From Prosapia bicincta (Eukaryota; Arthropoda; Insecta; Hemiptera; Cercopidae): a DNA stretch of 64,000 nt. Location: positions 138,743,192-138,807,191 of the forward strand of contig JBAIZL010000001.1 of the NCBI GenBank assembly GCA_036971475.1. The letters are read 5' to 3'. The notes beneath the pieces were generated by a model. The model saw only the letters and a program-made list of their open reading frames with translations, was not told where the DNA came from and searched no databases. Positions within the stretch are counted from its first letter, which is position 1. Each line of letters starts with the position of its first letter. Shown one piece after another: positions 39,859 through 50,864 of the stretch. The position numbers were made by a program, and so were the translations under genes.

Positions 39859-41070
39859 TTATGTAAGTGTTCTGGGGGGGGGGTGTATACATTTCTGGTA
39901 ATTCTGTTTCTGTTATACAATCATTAAGCATATTTCTTAATCCAAAATGTTTTATTTTAATTAAAAGCTTTTCGCCCTACTATATAACTATACAAAAACG
40001 CCATTGGCGTTATCAAAAACTAACCCATTTGTTCGATACTAAAACAGACCATGTAACCAGAGGAACAAGTGTTTTGTTGACTTACTATCTGTTGCAATCT
40101 TGATTTTTATTTCTTACAGTTAGTATACTTATGCTGCAAGGGTCAAAACTTTGTTTCTGCTATAATCAACATAGTTTTAGTTACTACCGACTTATCTAGG
40201 CGATTACACTGAGAAAAATAAATAGGAAATCAGTTGTAATAAATTATAAAATATGAACATATTATTTAAGTGTAACATCAAACAGACAGATTTAAAACTG
40301 CAGGTTTTGGTTGAATTGTAATGCAACAAGTTGATCTCAGAATGAAATCATCAGGTTTGAAAAACCTATAAGAAAGGCGAAAACCCACAAAGATAGAAAG
40401 AAATTAGGTCGCAAAAAGGCAGGTAACAATATTCAACCATTACAAGTGTACAGTTAAGGTAGCGAAAGACACACAAGATTGTTACTAAGTTATAAATCTT
40501 GCGCCCCGAGCAAACACGAAGCACAGTAGCTAAACATAGTAGGCCAAATATGATAAGCTATCTTTATGTGTATGTCGAGCTAATTTTGTGAAGTTGTCTT
40601 GATGATTATTCAGTGAAGGTTTTTAGACCTAGAGCCTAGACCTTGACGGTGACTGTCAGGCGTCGTGAGGCGCGTCATCGGATGCAGATTTAATATGCGC
40701 ACTCATAGCAGCCGCTGACTCGGCGCAACCCGTTCTCTCAAAACATTTACTTTGAAATCGAACAGATCGCAGATTGATTCAATTAATTATACCATGATAT
40801 CATAAAGGGTGAACGATAGACTTCGTTAAAGCTTTGAAAAATATTAAATATTTATAGAGATTTATAATAATTTTATTTCACAGTAAATCTGTTATTCTTA
40901 AAGCCAGTATATTTGAAAAGGCTAGGTTTTACTACTGTATCTTATACCCACCAAAATCAGGTGATAAATGTAAGAAATGTCTAAACTAGTGCATAAATAA
41001 ATGGTTGTTCGTGTTTTTACCATTAGAATTTGGGATATGCTACGTTTTCAATGATTTTTTGGTACTTACG
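39859..41070. other. Unique DNA; possible decayed PLE end at 39955-39990
   Basis: The complement of 39964-39985 reads GGGCGAAAAGCTTTT, resembling the 3' half of the PLE hammerhead (CGAAAAGCTTT), but no CUGANGA core lies at the right distance. The rest has no supported feature. Confidence 0.35.
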
Positions 41071-41072
41071 TA

Positions 41073-41450
41073 TTATACGGAGCCCACTAATATAGGCAGG
41101 TAGTATTGTTGTAGAAAATTACAACCAAATCTATCTTGACTGGATATTTCATGTATTTAAATATAGTTATATAGTAACGTTGTATAAAATTACAACCAAA
41201 TCTATCCTAACTGGATGCTATATAGGTATATTCATGTCTAGACGTAGTGCAGTAAGCTTTTTGCTACTGTGCGCCCAAAAACGTAGACCCAACTAAAATC
41301 TGAATAAATAAACCTAACTTTACCGTGATTTCCGCAGTTAATTTACGTGTTCAAGTTAATTTATTTACATATGAAGTATTCAATCAGGATATATTTGGTT
41401 GTAATTTTATACAACATTAATGCGTACCTATATTAGTGGCCTCCGTATAA
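41073..41450. mobile_element. 378-bp non-autonomous DNA element with TIRs and TA duplication
   Basis: The left end begins TTATACGGAGCCCACTAATA and the complement of the right end begins TTATACGGAGGCCACTAATA: one mismatch in about 24 bases, with weaker inverted similarity extending to about 75 bp (through 'acaaccaaat-tatc'). TA flanks both ends (41071-41072 and 41451-41452), the duplication expected of Tc1/mariner-type insertion. There is no open frame of note, so a MITE is likely. Related motifs are at 18507-18720. Confidence 0.75.
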
Positions 41451-41494
41451 TATGTGAGGATACTTTTTTTGTAATAAAACAAATAAAATCATCT

Positions 41495-42535
41495 TAATAA
41501 TTATTGTTGCTAGCAACGAGCGCTTCCATTAGGGTCATTTTAGGTTAGGTTATGTTAGGTTGGGTTAGGTTACATTTCGTTAGGTAATATTTATCGTGTC
41601 TGAAGTAAAATTTAAGATTTACCGAGTGTATAATGGTAAAAACAGCTCAAAATGAACGATGACCACAGATGAATTCGAACTTTTCTCGTTAAGATTTAGT
41701 ATAGGGATGGGCCGATTCCGATTCTCGATTCCAGGAATCGTCGATTCTAGGTGGTATCGAGGAATCGTCGATACTCGATTCTTCATTCATAAAAGTGTCG
41801 ATTCCGATTCCTATTTTGTTAACTATTAAAATATGCGTGTGGAGTAATTTATTACCAAACAAAATTTATTATATTTGTGTGGAAAAATAATTAATTACCA
41901 ACTATGTCTTATTTATGTATTAGTTGATTTGAATGAATTAAATGATTAAAGTAAACGAAAATATTATTATTTAAGAAGCAACAGCAATCAAGATCGTAAC
42001 CATTTCTGGTCGTTTGACATCGCTCGTCTCTCTCTCTCACTAGAGTGGGTTCGATACTCTCTTTTGCTCTCTCTCTCTCTCACCCACGTGTCTTACTGCC
42101 ACTGATTTATAGATGTCAGAACAAAACACAAAAAAGTACAGTAAAAACTCGATTAACCGTCACCGTGGCCATGATGGTTGAGCGAATAGACGGATAACAG
42201 AAACACTGTATAATTCCTTCGAAACTTAACCTTAATAAATTATATTATAGACAGATATCACTCTCACGGTTGAAGGTTTTGTGTAGCCTATTACATTAAA
42301 ACGGAACTTTTAAAAGGTTTTGCCATATGACCAAGATGTTAACTAAATTAATTATTAGAGAACTAGCATATAAGCTAATATAACTTGAAGGAATCGAGAA
42401 TCGAGTAAAGAATCGAGAATCGAAAGGAAAATTTTAGAATCGGAATCGGAATCGGAATCGAAAATTTTAGGAATCGGCCCATCCCTAATTTAGTATATCA
42501 TATATGTTATTAGAAAATCTTAACATTCGGCAATA
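41495..42535. repeat. Dispersed element with TTAGG-like tract, copy 2, interrupted
   Basis: Shares flanks with 11995-12530, with a shorter TTAGG-like tract (41530-41590). After 'tctgaagtaaaa' and 'cgagtgtat' it is split at 41702 by the hAT element, then resumes at 42496 with 'gaaaatcttaacattcggc', matching 12490-12515. Confidence 0.75.
41702..42487. mobile_element. 786-bp non-autonomous hAT element with perfect 8-bp TSD
   Basis: The termini are TAGGGATGGGCCGATTCC and its exact complement at the right end (ending ...CCATCCCTA). The 8-bp direct repeat atttagta flanks it at 41694-41701 and 42488-42495. An 8-bp duplication and a (T/C)AGGG-type terminus are hallmarks of the hAT superfamily. Both subterminal regions are packed with 'cgattc/gaatcg' words, likely transposase-binding repeats. 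The interior has TC microsatellites (42030-42090) and no transposase. Confidence 0.9.
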
Positions 42536-45500
42536 TAAGAGCTCTTGACCTTAACATATCCAGCTTTGTGGCGTTAAAGGTTTTAGGCCTCCTTTCTGAA
42601 CAAACTAAGGTCACTTGCATTGCGGCTTAAGTTCTTGATATGTTGTTATTCGTGTAATGTAATTCTACTTACATTATCTCGCTTTATGTCACAATGATGA
42701 GAGATAAGCATAGTCAGTGACCCAAAATGAGTATTATTACATACAGAAATCAAATGTAATTTTGATTTAATTTCTTTTCGTGAGCTTTTGCTTCACATAA
42801 GTGAATTTAAAGTTCTTATTTAATTCTTGTCTTTGTTTTCTTATATTTGTGCGATTGGTTACTGTCTTGTTAATATGTAGGGTCTTCTGTATTCCCAGAT
42901 ATTTAATCTTTCAAACTTCTTTCGGTTCTGCGTTCTCCAATATTTCTCTTGAATATACTTTCCTCAAATAATTTAATTTCAGCCTTGGGCCGATAAATTT
43001 GGAACATTCTAATTGTGGACCTCCATCCATTCCTGGTGGTCGCACATTGGCCTTAATGACGTCACAAGAGGACGTGAAACTGAGCATGAAAGTACAAATT
43101 TAGGTCAATCCCATTAAACCGGAAACGGTGGAAGCGGAAATAAAGCGGCTAATCGGAAGAACTGCGAAGGTTCCTACTACAAACAGACAAATTGTCGTTC
43201 CGGTTCCACTCGTGCCCTGCGCCAACTGTGTCGCAACAGTTCTCGTGTACAGCTGCTCTGCGCACTCTTTGGTGTTGCCCTCCTGTTGGAGCCACATTCA
43301 GTCTCATATAAATGTGTTTCTTGATTCCTGGAGACTCCAGCCTAGATTTTTCGCTTCTTCCTGTTAGACGTGGGAGCTTTAACACGTGTGTGTGTGTGTG
43401 TGTGTGTGTGTTTTGTGTAACTTCCATTCACCGTATTTCAAGTTACGTATGATTTTAAATTTGTATCATTAACAAGAGAGCTAATTATAAGAAAAAGATA
43501 ATAATTGGTCTCATGCAAGATGAAGGTAAATTCATCGATCAAAAACAATTCATTTTTTCACACTATATATTTCATTTAGCCTCTCCCACTCACTAACTAG
43601 CGGAATGTGTTGTTAACTTCAAGCTTTAATATAAAGTTCGGTTTTGTCAGTGATGAATGCGAGCGTCGCAAAGTACCGAAGGCCTTGATCTCGATCTGTT
43701 CAGCTATAAACTGGTCCGCGACAACACTGTCACTTGTCGTTCCGCCCTGGATGTTTGTAGTGCAGACAGTTCCAACTGGTGCGTGCAAATTGGGTGGTTG
43801 GATGACATGGAACCGATATTTGTTTCCAGTATTTCTCAACCGAAGGTCCAATGCCCCTCCCTAGCTGGGTAACGAGCAAATAATCGGCTGTGTTCGTGTA
43901 CGGGATATGTACTTGTGAGAACGGAGGGGAGAGAAAAAATATATGGCAAACAACGGGTAGAAACTGGTATTTACGACTCTCTTCTAGTAAATACAATATA
44001 CTCCGTAATAATGAGTTATTTGTTTTAAAATATTAATTCAAAGAAAAAGCCTATACTGTGGCCTAATCAAGGAGGTGAGGGTCCGCCTTTTTATTAGAAT
44101 GAAGCCACGAGCACTAAGAGATTTTCCTGCAAATTCATTAGTTTACCAATATTCTATACAAAGTGTTTGCATGGAAGTAAAATAATTAGTTTCTATTCAT
44201 TTCGTGATAGGCCTATATGAAATTGTTTTAATAAATGTACTGAAGAATGGAAGCAACAATGGACGTTATTATTGAACGTAACAATATCTCTGTACTGCGA
44301 ATGCTTTACGTTCATAACCAATGTAGACTACTTGCATGGAAAGGTTTAGAGATATGTACAAACATAACTTCTAAAGAAAGGCTTTATATGGTCTTCCTAT
44401 TGTTTACCAGATAATAATGTATTTGCAGTAATTATTTGCGTTGTGTATCATTAACTCTATTATTATTCCCTGCTTGTATAGTGCATTAAAAGATTTCTTT
44501 TTAATCATTAATAATCCATTTTAAAAAGTATTTTAAATAGGCTAGTTCTATAACACTTTTTTTAGTAGGCCGTCCTAAGGCCATTTAAGTTAATTTCTAA
44601 CTCTCATAAGGAAATTCAAGTGTAGAAACAAGTTAAGTATACGGTTAACGCCATAAATGAAATGATTGTTTCGAAACGCGTCAGCACCTAAGTTCTAAAG
44701 TATTCATTCAATTATGCAATAATTGCTTATAATGTAAAATCAAGTTGGCAGGAGCCTTAGAACTGTTAAAATTAATTCATGTACAATGTTCATAAAAGAC
44801 TTGACTTAATGTGCGTAACTTCGTTTGACGTTGGCCACATATTTAACATATAAAACTCACGAAGAGCCTCTAAATGGATTCTCAGGCTTTATCCATTAAA
44901 GAATCGCTGTAACAAGGGATTAATCTTAACGAACATACAAAGAGGCTCGTAAACTCAATACGTCTTATAAAAATGAAGTTTGAAACTGAAAATATGAGGT
45001 TTTCTTTTAACACATTCATATTTTTGAAGACATTCATCTACTTAAATAAATACCAACTGTTTGTACAAGTACTTCATTTTTTAAATTTATTTATAACGTT
45101 ATTATTTGAAATCTACTTAATTTAAGATCAAATTTAATTCACATATTTTGATAACCTGTGTTTGGCTTTGAGAGTTAGAATAACGTAAAATCCCGTTTAA
45201 TTTCAAAGTTTTGTCTCAGGAGGATGCCCTAGGTCCCGATCTACCACTTCCAAGAAGGAAGGATTTCTAGGGCACTTCCAGTGTCAAGTAGTAGCAGTTG
45301 TATTAAACAATTATTAAGTTGCTGAAGTAAATAGGCACACATAGAAGCTTCCATAAAAAGCGAAACAATGATGTTAAAGATATCTGAGCGAGTAAAGTGC
45401 TCCAGACAAGCGATCAGTGAACACTTCGTGATGCCTGTGACAAAGTGAAACTACCATACTATTTGCATATTTAAATATGGTAATAGATTAACCGTATAAT

Positions 45501-45832
45501 GACTTTACAAACATAAACAACTCCAGTGGAAAAATACAAAGATCATAACTACTGTATCCGTCCCTATAGATACTCTAGGCTGTTCTACCTGTATTCATAG
45601 CTGCATTGGTTCACAGTATCAGGTTCTATACGGCTTCTCCATGAGAATCACGTCACTAACGCGCAGTAATTCGGCAATCTTATTACTATCCATTTCGATC
45701 GAACGAAGCACATTTCTCCTTGAAGAGCCAAACGTTAATTGCCTGCAATGTTCTAAATATCTTTAGAATGTAAGCCACCCTCGAAAGTTTCACTATGAGT
45801 GTATAAAAAGCACAACAGTTCATACGCTCCTT
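42536..45832. other. Mostly unique DNA; GC-richer blocks at 43100-43370 and 43600-43990
   Basis: Two blocks with raised GC content have open frames on both strands (minus: 43100-43297, 43149-43427, 43597-43851, 43730-43996; plus: 43128-43367, 43607-43864). In the second block two minus frames overlap, as after a frameshift. I recognise no protein family and cannot choose a frame. (GT)13 lies at 43385-43411. The rest is AT-rich and featureless. Confidence 0.35.
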
Positions 45833-45924
45833 GCCACACACACCCCTACACATACACGCACACACACATATCTTCACACATCTATACCCCAGACACAAAA
45901 AAATACCTACACCCCACCCACACT

Positions 45925-45957
<33 letters not shown>

Positions 45958-46037
45958 CTTCTCACACCTATACCCCAGACACACAAAAATACCTATACCC
46001 ATCCACACCCACCCACATACACACACGCGCACGCACG

Positions 46038-46082
<45 letters not shown>

Positions 46083-46387
46083 CTTCGCACACCTATACCC
46101 CAGACACACAAAAATACCTACACTCCACCCACACCCACAAACATACACACACACACACACGCAAACACCCCTACATACACACGCACACACACGCGCACAC
46201 ATACACACACCTATACCCCAGACACACAAAAATACCTATATCCCACCCACACCCACCCACATACACACACGCGCACGCACACACACCCCTACACACACAC
46301 GCGCGCACACACACACACATCTTCACACTACTATACCCCAGACACACAAAAATACCTTTACCCTACCCATACCCACACACATACACA

Positions 46388-46428
<41 letters not shown>

Positions 46429-46610
46429 ACACACAGACACACACACACACACACACACAAACAGACACACACACACTTACACTGACACACGTACCCACAC
46501 ACCTCTACAATCTGCAAACACATACACCCACGCAAACGCCCACATCCACTCACCTCTACAAACATATACAACCACACACAGACACACCGCACACTCACAA
46601 ACACATGCGA
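45833..46610. repeat. CA-rich array with about 120-bp higher-order unit
   Basis: (CA)n stretches alternate with a conserved block, 'ctataccccagacacacaaa' plus 'aatacct-ta', found at 45882, 45968, 46093, 46211 and 46331. Spacing is 86, 125, 118 and 120 bp. Open frames up to 275 aa (Thr-His-Pro rich) are artefacts of the stop-free repeat. Confidence 0.95.
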
Positions 46611-46689
46611 GCAATTCGCACCACAATTCCACCTGATGTAGTTGTTTCTCTCTACTAGGGTAGGGTGAAACGTTCTCGGCCTAACAATG

Positions 46690-47582
46690 AGAGATCGTGC
46701 ATTTCAGTTTTTAAAAAAATTTAGGCTTCTTCATATTCGCCCTTGATATCAACACACGTGGTCCAACGTCAATATTGCTTCCTGGAAGTGAGAGTCTGGG
46801 GGCTGTTAAAATATTAATTTAAGGCCCTCTCAACGTCTTTATTGGACGCGAAATGTTTCAGAAACAAATTATTCAGGTTTGGGAAGAGATGAATGTTCGA
46901 GGGTGTCAAATTAGGAGAGTAGAGGTAATGGCTGCTTAAATCGTACCCCAAATGTAGCAAATTTCTTACTGTTAACACACTTTAATTGGCAGGTCCCTTT
47001 TCTTGATAAAAAAATGACTTTTTTTCACCAAGAACTCTTCTCGTGAATTTTGACATCCAGCTGGTCAAGAAGGTTGGAGTAATATTCACTCTTAATCGTT
47101 CTGCCTTTTCAAGGTAATCAATTAATAAGATCCCTTTGGCATCCCAAAATACACTGGCCTTGATCTTTCCATCCAATCCGATCGACCTCACCACTTATCT
47201 TTGGTGCTTTCCTCGATTGGTGTTTAGTTTCGAGCGTGTAGTGGTGGACCCATGACTCATCCATGGTACCAAACCACCGCACAAAATCAGTCGTATCGTT
47301 CTTGAATCTGTCCAAACATTACTGTGAATGTCGTTTGCGAATTTTCTTTTGATCCGTATTCTGCAACTGCGGCACCCTTTCTTCTGATATCTCTACAGCC
47401 TCAGCTATCTTACGCACCTTTATTATCCTATCGTCCAATAAGATATAGTGAATTTTTTCTATAGTTTCCGGTGTGGTTACAGTTTTTGCCGGTCCTTCAC
47501 GTGAGTCATCTTCCAGCGACTTGCCACCAAGTTTAAATTCCGCTACCCACTTTCTAAATATTATAATTAAGTTTGTCAACAA
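46690..47582 (-). pseudogene. mariner transposase, 5'-truncated and frameshifted
   Basis: A transposase of the Tc1/mariner group (DD34D type), which would cut and paste the element at TA sites. Read on the minus strand it begins at KWVAEFKLGG, runs through TPETIEKIHYILLDDR and KIAEAVEISEERV (helix-turn-helix region), and after a short deletion and an in-frame stop (47319) continues with FVRWFGTMDESWVHHYT, which holds the first catalytic Asp. A frameshift near 47190 precedes ASVFWDAKGILLIDYLEKA. The segment with the second Asp is garbled, and the third region reads YSPNLTPSNIHLFPN, with Asn where catalytic Asp is expected. About the first 45 residues are absent. It is clearly dead. It directly abuts a PLE fragment on the same strand. 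Confidence 0.92.
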
Positions 47583-47895
47583 TTTTCTTTTTATAACCGT
47601 TTTCTAATGCAATTTGATAAATTATGTTTTTCTCTTATTTTATTTTCTTCATTCATAGGTATTTTATGCATTCTATATAATAAGTTATACAAAGCAGCCA
47701 TTTTTTGGTTGTATGGATGATTAGAATTATTTGGTATTATTTGATTTACCGTATATATCATATATTCAAAATTTTCATTTTTTCTTAATATTGTTAAATG
47801 TAGAAAATTTATTTTATTATTTGTTTTAATTTCATAAGTAAATTTGATTTTATTATTAATTTTATTTATTTTATCCAAAATTATTGTTAAATTTA
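47544..47895 (-). pseudogene. PLE reverse transcriptase, C-terminal part
   Basis: The frame reads KIKFTYEIKTNNKINFLHLT, then NENFEYMIYTVNQIIPNNSN and HPYNQKMAALYNLLYR, a pattern typical of the end of the Penelope RT domain (…NFLDLTI…HP…HK.AA…R). The frame given by the TTG at 47878 stops at 47591, but a shift of one continues QIALENGYKKKIVDKL to about 47544, so a single frameshift is present. The RT catalytic motifs are upstream and absent. The adjoining plus-strand PLE piece at 47925 is in the opposite orientation, giving a head-to-head broken element. Confidence 0.82.
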
Positions 47896-47924
47896 TATTA
47901 TTATTGTTTGATATATATTAGAAC

Positions 47925-48353
47925 ATTTGAATGCCTATATTAATCCAGAAATATATCAAATTTCGCAAATCATTGTACTAATAATAAGCACCAATTTCCA
48001 AATATTGAAAATATGAAACTTATAAAAGAAATTAATAAGGGATTAAGAATGAATATACTGTATATGAAGCATTCGAAATATATAAATACAATAATAATAA
48101 CAAATTAATAAAAGAACAAATACAAATACATTCTAAATTTGATACTATATTCAATGTCTATAATGTTACAGCAACAAAATATATTTGGCAATTTGTATAA
48201 ATTTAGCAACAATTCTATTTCTAATTTAACATATGTTTTAGGCCTATAGCTTACATTATTGTAATTTTCATTCCTGATGATGTTGGTACTGTTTACCAAC
48301 GAAAAGCTTTGGATATAAATTAAAAAATATTCTTGTATTTGAATAACCTATGT

Positions 48354-48365
<12 letters not shown>
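47925..48365 (+). pseudogene. PLE GIY-YIG C-terminal remnant plus 3' terminus
   Basis: Conceptual reading gives 'HLNAYINPEIYQIS', then after frameshifts 'MKLIKEINKGLRMNI', 'EAFEIYKYN' and 'LIKEQIQIHSKFDTIFNVY'. These match the ends of the PLE fragments at 10318 and 62489. The GIY-YIG catalytic start is missing. It is followed by the hammerhead-like motif at 48270 and the terminal block 'tattcttgtatttgaataac' that meets an (AT)n tract. Confidence 0.82.
48270..48314 (+). ncRNA. Hammerhead-ribozyme-like motif (copy C)
   Basis: ATTC, core CTGATGA (48274-48280), extra T, helix II GTTGGTA (48282-48288) with TACCAAC (48294-48300), GAAA, palindrome AAGCTT (48304-48309), T, GGAT. Helix I pairs C-G, U-G, U-A, A-U. 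Predicted cleavage follows T48310. Confidence 0.78.

Positions 48366-48418
<53 letters not shown>
48361..48418. repeat. (AT)n microsatellite at PLE terminus
   Basis: About 29 AT units starting where the PLE terminus ends. Confidence 0.97.
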
Positions 48419-48419
<1 letters not shown>

Positions 48420-48531
48420 ATATTTTACGTTGTCCATTATTTTTCCGTTGCACTGACTTTATAAAGTTAATATATTACTATTGTAAATACTTTTATCCAC
48501 CACTAAGAGCAATAATTTTACCTTGTGTGAT

Positions 48532-48572
48532 GAGGCACCTTTCGGTCATATGACCAATGTCGAATCACTGAT
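48532..48572 (-). ncRNA. Decayed hammerhead-like motif of the second PLE family
   Basis: Minus strand: GTGAT, then TCGACAT where CUGANGA is expected, helix II GGTCA-TA-TGACC, GAAA, near-palindrome AGGTGCCT, C, then ATCAC. Helices I (GTGAT/ATCAC) and II are perfect and helix III is self-complementary apart from central G-U pairs, but the core is changed. It sits 3' of a GIY-YIG frame, as in the other family. Confidence 0.5.
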
Positions 48573-48581
48573 TAATTTTTT

Positions 48582-49195
48582 CTATTTTTCTGGTTTGGAT
48601 GTTCGGTCCGTGATGTTGGTATTTGTTGACGTTACACGCATTTTCTCTTGAGATGCGTGTATAATATGTTTGTATAGAATGCCTTCTGTATATGTTGTCT
48701 GTAGGTTCATTACATTGTTCTGTATGTTTTTATAAATGTGGTATTTTTCTAGTGAATTTAATTCTATTGGGTTATTATTTATTTCAAGTATGGTTAGGTT
48801 ATTTTCGTAATTTGTTATTTAACGTTTATGTGATACTAGGTGTGCTGCAACATCTGATACTTTTGTATTTTTATTTTTTAATGCTCTGTAATGTTCTTCA
48901 AATTTTATTTTAAATGATCTGGTCGTTTTCCCTATGTAAAATGCGTTGCAGTCGTTGCATGTAGTTTTGTAAATTCCTGATAGGTTATCTTTTTCTGTAA
49001 TTGTTTTGTGGTTTGTGTTATGAAGATATTTTCTTATTTTGCTGTTTGGTTTGTATGTTGGAGTGTAGTATTCTTTTTCTATTTTGTTATTGGTGTATTT
49101 ATATTTTAGGTAGAATTTTTTATTTTTATTATTTTTGTGTTCAGGTTGTAGTGTTGTGTTAAGGTTAGGTTTTTTTGTAAATTTTATTGTGTATG
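48582..49195 (-). pseudogene. Second PLE family: GIY-YIG endonuclease fragment
   Basis: On the minus strand a frame open from about 49195 reads KFTKKPNLNTTLQPEHKNN, then EKEYYTPTYKPNSKIRKYL, then the GIY-YIG core LSGIYKTTCNDCNAFYIGKT, TTRSFKIKFEEHYRAL and VSDVAAHLV. One in-frame stop (48819-48821) interrupts it, after which NYENNLTILEINNNP through to EKMRVTSTNTN continues to the stop at 48582. The protein differs clearly from the 10318 type (CNDCNAFYIGKT against CQSCNKLYVGQT), so it is a separate family. It was hidden because the internal stop splits the frame. Confidence 0.85.
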
Positions 49196-50236
49196 TTTTT
49201 TATAAAAAAACATAGTTTTTGTTAACCATTATTTTGAAAGTTAGAAGTAATTGAATGGTTCCGAAAAAGCACAACTGCAGTATTCCTAGCGGCAGAAATA
49301 CGAGGCTGAAGAAGTCGTAAGACAAAAACTTTTCCTCCAAGTGTAAGTTAACTTTTAGTTAACAAAAAGTCTGGTCGCAAGTAATAGCAAAAGTGTAATA
49401 AGAATTAACAACCAGCTCGTCATGAACAGCAACAAGATTTTGATATATATATAAGCATTAGGCAAGAACTAAACTTCGAAGTGACGTCATAATGTAAGCC
49501 TATTTCACCTCTTTTGGTGTAGAAAACTCTGCTAAAAGAGTGGTTGTCTATTCGAAGTCAAAGGTCTAAGAAAAAATAGGTTGTACAGAGGAGGAAATTG
49601 AAAACTCACTGGTCCAGTTCCGAAGGTTATTTTGAAGGTTCTCCGTAACAGCTGTTGAAACGTTATCAACGCAAAATGATACTGGAGTAACCTGACTACA
49701 TAAAGAGATGAATCATGATTTACTTGAGGCTTCACCTCCGGTCAGTAGAGACATGCACTTTCTCCAAACCCAATTAATGTCGAATGTCAAAAGGTCAGCG
49801 TAGGAATATAACATCACGTTGTCCTAAGTAATTATGAGAAAGTGTCTTTGTCGACATTTCTCCTGGTTTTGTCATTCCTGGGAGAATGCGAATAGTTTTT
49901 CCCAAGATTCATCGGGAGCCGATAATTTAAGACTAACGTAAAAGTTGCGCGGAGAGAGTTGTGTGAAGCGGAAATATTTATTTTTAGTTTTATAAAGATT
50001 TAATTGCTTTTATTGTTTACTCTTAAAATAGGCGAAAAGATTTTTCAAACTTGTTTTAAAATATTTTATTTCGGATGTTGTCCAACTATTCTATAAATTG
50101 TGTTATTACCACCAAAGCAGAGTTTAGAGCAGACAGTAAACCCTGTTCACTATTACTGGCGATAATTCTAAACAGGCGATAGTTGATGCACATCTTTCTT
50201 AAACATAGACAAGCGTTCGAATATTAGATCTTAGAC
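49196..50236. other. Unique DNA, nothing recognised
   Basis: No supported gene or repeat. Confidence 0.5.
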
Positions 50237-50300
50237 CAGGAAAGGCCAACATACGGTCCACGGACCGAATCCGGCCCCCAATAACAAAATTATGCAACCC
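50237..50300 (+). mobile_element. hAT-like terminal sequence (one end only)
   Basis: Begins 'caggaaaggccaac' and contains the palindromic 'cggtccacggaccgaatccgg'-type block with a 'ccggcccc' end, resembling termini of hAT elements of the CAGGGGTGGCCAA / GGCCCGCGGGCC kind. No matching opposite end was found, so it is a fragment or an unusual copy. Confidence 0.4.
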
Positions 50301-50864
50301 GTGATCAATTTTTCAACAATATCTATTCAATTCAAATACGAATAAGTAATGCTTCATTATTATTTAAAACTAAGGGAGGAGTTCTTTTCCAAAATATTAA
50401 AACTATTTCTTATTACAATATTGTTTAAAAAGATTGGTGACTGCAACATTTAATGGATCACCACATACCAGTCTAAATATATCGGTCTAATAAAATAGAA
50501 TAAAATAAAAAATTGACATTCATCCAAATCATAAATTTATAGTTAAACATTGCATTTATCATTATTGTGTGAAGAAATATTCCTTGAATAATATCAGGAG
50601 GAATAAAATTGTGAAATTTTCATAAGCACTTAAATAATAAAATATATAGAAATTTAAAAAAAGTGGCCAACAAAATATTTAGTTCTCTTCAGGTGAATTA
50701 TATTTATAAACAAACTTTATCTTTATTGAATCTAAATACAATTACTGTATAAGAAAATAAGGTGGAATTATTTACATTTGGAAGATGTCTTAGTAACAGC
50801 TACTACAAGCAATTTATAGAGCCAAATATTAAATACATAATAAACCATGCAAAGCTCGTAACAC
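50301..50864. other. AT-rich DNA, nothing recognised
   Basis: No supported gene. It may be the interior of the hAT-like fragment. Confidence 0.4.

Noticed and set aside
39955..39990. Eighth PLE hammerhead copy
   Set aside because: Only the CGAAAAGCTTT half is present, without a CUGANGA core.
40340..40360. Extra hammerhead core (complement reads CCTGATGATTTCATTC)
   Set aside because: No helix II hairpin or GAAA plus palindrome follows at the right distance.
45831..46658. 275-aa Thr/His/Pro-rich open frame
   Set aside because: Product of the CA-rich array, which lacks stops in several frames.
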